From the NCBI RefSeq assembly GCF_014654785.1, contig NZ_BNBD01000002.1:248001-312000 (forward strand): a stretch of DNA of 64,000 nucleotides. The letters are read 5' to 3'. Shown here in pieces: positions 60,599 through 64,000 of the stretch. The position numbers and the translations under genes are program-made. Numbering within the stretch: position 1 is the first letter of the stretch; every line of letters begins with the position of its first letter. The notes under the pieces were generated by a model that saw only the letters and a list, made by a program, of their open reading frames with translations, was not told the origin of the DNA and did not search any database. Origin of the DNA: Streptomyces mashuensis (lineage in GTDB: Bacteria; Actinomycetota; Actinomycetes; Streptomycetales; Streptomycetaceae).

Positions 60599-61225
60599 GT
60601 GACCAGATACGGAATCGCCATCAAGGCGCTCCCGAAGGGCGGCAAGCCGTTCGGGGACGACGACGAAGACCAGGACAAGGACACCGCGGCCACTGACGGT
60701 GCCGACGTCGACACGCCGACGGACGACGCCCGCCCGAGCAAGAAGCCCGCCGCCGTCTCCAGCGAAGAGGCACCGGCCCCTGAGCCCACCGACGACGAGA
60801 TGCCCAACGAGGCGGCCTCAGACGAGGGAGCCGCCGCCACCGAGGGTGCCGAGACGCCGAGGGACGACGCCGCCGACCCGGCACCCGTCCCGGAGGACGA
60901 CGCGCGGCCGTGGTCCGGTGACATGTACGACGACGGCGACGAGACCGACCCGGCCGACGCCTTCGCCGCCTACAAGGGCACCGACGGTGAAGAGGCGTGG
61001 CTGGACCAGGCCCCAGACGGCACACTGACAGGCTGGGTGCGCGACGCCACCGGCCAGGTATGGCGGTATACGGACCCGGACATCTGGGCCATCGACGTCG
61101 ACGATGCCCAGATGACCCGCACCCACAGCCAAGCCAACGACGGCAGCGGGGATGCAGCGGCCGAACACGGCGGGCAGGACTCTCTGTTCCCGCCGAAGCA
61201 GAAGGAGCAGAACCAGTGGAGCTGA
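60599..61225 (+). CDS. Acidic head-region protein
   Basis: A 208-residue, very acidic, low-complexity protein (DDDEDQDKDTAATDGADVD) with a small ordered C-terminal part (TLTGWVRDATGQVWRYTDPDIWAIDVDDAQMTRTH). The start is the GTG set by the phage promoter spacing. Acidic, disordered proteins next to prohead protease genes can be scaffolding or decoration proteins, but I have no direct evidence. It overlaps the next gene by 10 bases. Confidence 0.65.
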   Translation: MTRYGIAIKALPKGGKPFGDDDEDQDKDTAATDGADVDTPTDDARPSKKPAAVSSEEAPAPEPTDDEMPNEAASDEGAAATEGAETPRDDAADPAPVPEDDARPWSGDMYDDGDETDPADAFAAYKGTDGEEAWLDQAPDGTLTGWVRDATGQVWRYTDPDIWAIDVDDAQMTRTHSQANDGSGDAAAEHGGQDSLFPPKQKEQNQWS

Positions 61226-61428
61226 ACCGCCAGCGGTATTTGGCGCTCCTCAACGAGGGCAAGATCGCGTTCGCGACGGGAGATCCCTCCGACGCCTGCC
61301 CCTACGACCCTTACAGCGCCGACCAAGCGCAGCAGTTCGGCGCCCGCTATTGGACAAAGGGCTGGATCGCGGCGCGCACGGCCGCCGAGGCGAAGATCCC
61401 CCAGGACCGGGTCAGCGCAGGACAGTAA
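61216..61428 (+). CDS. Small hypothetical protein
   Basis: A 70-residue protein starting at GTG 61216 with AAGGAG eight bases upstream, inside the end of the previous gene. Helical, with CPYDPYSADQAQQFGARYWTKGW; resembles small DNA-associated phage proteins but no family. It precedes the prohead protease. Confidence 0.6.
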   Translation: MELNRQRYLALLNEGKIAFATGDPSDACPYDPYSADQAQQFGARYWTKGWIAARTAAEAKIPQDRVSAGQ

Positions 61429-61488
61429 ACAGGCGAGCACGGCACGGTCCCCGGCGGCCAACAGTCCACCCGCCGGAGGTTCCTCGCC

Positions 61489-63609
61489 GTGCCGACCGCC
61501 CCCACGCCCCGAGCCCCTGTGCCCCGCAAGGGCATCTGCAGGGCGATCTTCGCCGTCACTGGCGTCGTCGACGAAGTCGCGGACCTGATCGTCCCCGGCG
61601 CGTTCGCCCACACCCTGGCGACCAGACCCGTCAAAACTGTCTGGCACCACGAGTGGAAGGATCCCATCGGCGTCGTCCTCGAGATTGCCGAATGGCAGCC
61701 CGGTGATCCTCGCTTCGCCGAAATCCCGAGCTGGCCCGCCGGTGCCGGGGCACTCGTCGCGACCATCCAGTTCAACTTGCGCACGTCGAAGGGCCGCGAC
61801 GTGTACGAGCAGGTCCGGCAGTGGCACGACCACGGCGAAGCCCAGTTCTCCATCGGCTACCGCGTTCCGCCGAGCGGCGCGACGAAGCGCTCCGACGGCG
61901 TCCGCGTGATCCACAAGCTCGATCTTTACGAGGTCTCCCCGGTGCTGCACGGCGCGCACCCAATGACCCGAAGCTTGGAAGTGAAGGCGGACCCTGGCAC
62001 GGTCGAGCTGGAGCACAAGGCCACCGCTTCCACCGGCCACATCGACGTCAAGGCCGCCGAATCCCAGGCAGGCCGGGGAGCCATGGTGGCGCTCTACCTG
62101 CCCGCGAACACCGCCAGCAGGATCGCCCACCCGCAGGGCACCGCCGCGCGCGATCTGCACATCACTCTGGCCTACCTCGGTGACGCCGACAAGATCCCTG
62201 GCCACCCGGACGACCTCGCCGGCATCGTCGCGGCCGCGCTCGACGGCGCCGCCCCGCTCTCCGGGACGATCGGAGGCATCGGCCGCTTCCCCGACTCCGG
62301 AGACGGAGAGCCGGCCTTCGTACCGGTCGACGTGCCTGGCCTGGCCGAGCTTCGCGAACGTGTCGTACGAGCACTGGCCCTCTCGCCGCTGTCCGCGGCC
62401 CTGCAGACGACCCACGGCTTCACGCCGCACGTCACCTTGGGCTACGACCTGCCCGAAAACCTGACGGCCGTGCCGCCGATCCCCGTCGCCTTCGACACGG
62501 TGCACGTCGTGCGCGGACCGGACTCCACCCCCGTTCGCCTCACCGGCCCGGCCGCGAGTGAACCCACTGCGGATACCGAACCTGCACGGGTGAGCACGAC
62601 TGATCTACGGGCCAGCATCGAGGCGAAGACCGCCCGCGCCGCAGTGCTCGAAGCCAAGGCGGCAGGCGGCCTCGACAAGAACCGTGGTGACGCCGAGCAA
62701 CTTCGCCACTGGTACGTGCGCGGCGAAGGGGCTGCACAGATCGCCTGGGGCACGGCCGGAGACTTCGACCGCTGCGTGACGATCGCCGGACGGCACATGA
62801 GTCCTGACAAGGCCAAGGGCTACTGCAACTTGCGCCACCACGACGCCACCGGCGCCTACCCGGCCACCCATGCCGCCGAGAGCAAGAGCGCTCGCACCGC
62901 CGTCCTCGAAGCCAAGTCCCGCATCACCTCTGGAGCCACCGTGTCGCCGATTCAGCCGCTGCCCGCCTCGTACGAGGAGATCCGAGACCGCGTCGGCGCA
63001 GCAGTCCGCCGCCTGCTCGCCACCGAGGACGGCACCTGGACGTGCATCGAGGCAACCTACCCGGACCGCGCGATCGTCTCCGTCCACCAGGACGGCGGTG
63101 TCGTCAACTACGCCGTGCCCTACGACAGCGTCGGCCCCGAGATATCCCTCGGGGCCCCGCAACCCGTCGAGCTGACCACCGTAGTCATTCCCGACCAGGG
63201 GCCGGCACGCGCGGCCGACAGCAGCGAGACCACAGACAGCAGGGTCGTCCGGCCGACCATGCGCGCCCTCGCGGACGCCACCGCTCGCATCCAGGCCGCC
63301 GACGGCGCCGAGCAACTCGAGCCAGTGCGCGCTACCGTCGGTGAACTCCTCGCCGCCCTCTCCTCCAAGGGCCTCGACATCAACCCCGATGACCAGCCCG
63401 ATCAGGAGCAGCCTGTGGCCGCGCCGTCCCCGATGGCAGGCAGCGGCATCGACCTGTGGGACGACGACCCGTACGACGAGCCCCACGACTCCACGCCCGG
63501 CCTCGACGGCGGCACCGACGAGGACCCGGAGGACGGCGAAGACGACGAGGACACCGTGCGCCTCGACCCTGCAGAAGTAAAGGCGCAACTCGCCGCGATC
63601 CAGGGCTAG
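61489..63609 (+). CDS. Prohead protease fused to 2H phosphoesterase domain
   Basis: A 706-residue protein. Residues 1-170 are an HK97-type (S78) prohead protease: H in VWHHEWKDPIGVV near 53 and S in AQFSIGYRV near 121. Residues about 190-340 form a 2H phosphoesterase domain with two HxTL motifs 90 residues apart, LHITLAYL (H224) and HVTLGYD (H314). 2H enzymes cleave 2',3' or 3'-5' cyclic and 2'-5' phosphodiesters; phage members such as Acb1 defeat CBASS signalling. The remainder is helical/acidic and contains AVLEAK twice (about 384 and 471), as in the capsid N terminus. GTG 61489 has GGAGG nine bases upstream. Confidence 0.85.
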   Translation: MPTAPTPRAPVPRKGICRAIFAVTGVVDEVADLIVPGAFAHTLATRPVKTVWHHEWKDPIGVVLEIAEWQPGDPRFAEIPSWPAGAGALVATIQFNLRTSKGRDVYEQVRQWHDHGEAQFSIGYRVPPSGATKRSDGVRVIHKLDLYEVSPVLHGAHPMTRSLEVKADPGTVELEHKATASTGHIDVKAAESQAGRGAMVALYLPANTASRIAHPQGTAARDLHITLAYLGDADKIPGHPDDLAGIVAAALDGAAPLSGTIGGIGRFPDSGDGEPAFVPVDVPGLAELRERVVRALALSPLSAALQTTHGFTPHVTLGYDLPENLTAVPPIPVAFDTVHVVRGPDSTPVRLTGPAASEPTADTEPARVSTTDLRASIEAKTARAAVLEAKAAGGLDKNRGDAEQLRHWYVRGEGAAQIAWGTAGDFDRCVTIAGRHMSPDKAKGYCNLRHHDATGAYPATHAAESKSARTAVLEAKSRITSGATVSPIQPLPASYEEIRDRVGAAVRRLLATEDGTWTCIEATYPDRAIVSVHQDGGVVNYAVPYDSVGPEISLGAPQPVELTTVVIPDQGPARAADSSETTDSRVVRPTMRALADATARIQAADGAEQLEPVRATVGELLAALSSKGLDINPDDQPDQEQPVAAPSPMAGSGIDLWDDDPYDEPHDSTPGLDGGTDEDPEDGEDDEDTVRLDPAEVKAQLAAIQG

Positions 63610-63709
63610 CCGCCGCGACTCAGCCTTATCACCGCGTCGGCACTCCGACCGACCACTCCTGTGGCTCACCACGCCACCGAGAACAACAAAACAGCAGGTC
63701 AAAGCCCGT

Positions 63710-63746
63710 GTGCTGCCTTCCTTCAACATGCAAGGAACGGCAGCAC
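63710..63746. promoter_or_regulatory. Hairpin overlapping capsid promoter
   Basis: GTGCTGCC-TTCCTT at 63710-63723 pairs with AAGGAA-C-GGCAGCAC at 63732-63746 with a single bulged base. It overlaps the start of the phage promoter element at 63742. It may terminate the protease transcript and separate it from the capsid unit. Confidence 0.5.
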
Positions 63747-63783
63747 GCGACGTTAACCACCCCCGCTCTCTCAAATGCCCCGC
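63742..63783 (+). promoter_or_regulatory. Predicted phage promoter of capsid gene
   Basis: AGCACGCGACGTTAAC at 63742-63757 is a full copy of the element. By the 26-nt rule transcription would start near 63784; unlike the other units, the capsid gene has a 75-nt leader and a ribosome binding site. Confidence 0.65.
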
Positions 63784-63858
63784 GTTGTCGGGTCGTCCCG
63801 GTGCTGGCCGGGCGAGCGACGCACGTCAACCGCACCCAGCATCAGGAGAGAGCACCCC

Positions 63859-64000
63859 GTGAGCACCGCCGTCCTCGAGAGCAAGAGCCTGGTCAGGAAC
63901 CTCAAGGCTCAGCTCGCCGAGAAGTCCGCCGAAGCCGAGCGGATCTCGCAGACGTTCAAGGTGGAGGACAACGGTGGCTTCGTTGTCAGCACCGAGCAGG
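63859..64000 (+). CDS. Major capsid protein, N terminus (3' end outside window)
   Basis: The GTG at 63859 has GGAGAG six bases upstream and the frame is open to the window end (47 codons). The protein starts STAVLESKSLVRNLKAQLAEK, with a helical, charged N terminus typical of the scaffold-like delta region of HK97-type major capsid proteins, and is placed right after the prohead protease, the normal order. The N-terminal TAVLESKS closely resembles two segments in the protease itself. Confidence 0.75.
   Translation, partial: MSTAVLESKSLVRNLKAQLAEKSAEAERISQTFKVEDNGGFVVSTEQ

Noticed and set aside
1..64000. tRNA genes, CRISPR arrays, insertion sequences, integrase and telomere sequences
   Set aside because: I searched by eye for T-loop motifs, regularly spaced repeats, transposase-like frames and terminal palindromes and found none that hold up; a covariance-model tRNA scan would settle the tRNA question.

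Overview
The window looks like part of a Streptomyces phage or phage-plasmid. It is very GC-rich, GTG starts are common, and it carries actinomycete-only families such as an XRE/DUF5753 regulator paired with DUF397, DUF6415-like proteins and TTA-containing regulators. It also carries a tailed-phage head module. No integrase, replication gene, partition system or telomere is visible, so a free phage, integrated prophage and linear phage-plasmid (a lifestyle known in Streptomyces) cannot be told apart here.

Layout. Positions 1-9900 are phage early and packaging genes: an HNH endonuclease, a possible small-terminase-like protein, the large terminase (3575-5368), many small Cys-rich proteins, a ParB-like protein and a RusA-like resolvase. 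Positions 40399-64000 are the head module: a portal fused to a MuF-type domain, a 5477-residue multidomain protein with a DNA methyltransferase and a SNF2-type helicase, small acidic proteins, a prohead protease fused to a 2H phosphoesterase domain, and the first codons of the major capsid protein. Terminase and portal, normally neighbours, are separated by about 36 kb.

Between them, about 10.3-40.2 kb, lies a cargo island that is not phage-like. It holds a DUF2971 protein, a diverged hydroxymethylbilane synthase operon, XRE/DUF397 regulators, an ABC exporter followed by three NUDIX hydrolases, a very short acidic peptide gene with its own promoter-type element and terminator, two glycosyltransferases with a nucleotide-sugar dehydrogenase, an Fe(II)/2-oxoglutarate oxygenase, CutA, regulatory cassettes, a nucleotide-handling trio, and an operon encoding a kinase-like protein, an LDH/MDH-type dehydrogenase, an HprK-like kinase and a radical SAM enzyme. 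I read this as a probable undescribed natural-product, possibly RiPP-like, pathway carried by a phage.

Two control systems can be read directly. Phage transcription units carry a 16-bp element (AGCACGCGACRYTAAC) that ends exactly 26 nt before the start codon at five genes that have no Shine-Dalgarno sequence, and also upstream of the capsid gene; these look like phage promoters making leaderless mRNAs. The cargo carries five copies of a 21-bp inverted repeat (halves TTTKMCGAYC and AACCGKMAAA), one beside the XRE regulator and four upstream of the exporter, peptide, oxygenase and kinase/radical-SAM operons. The two cargo regulators at 13442 and 38850 contain TTA codons, which suggests bldA-linked developmental timing.
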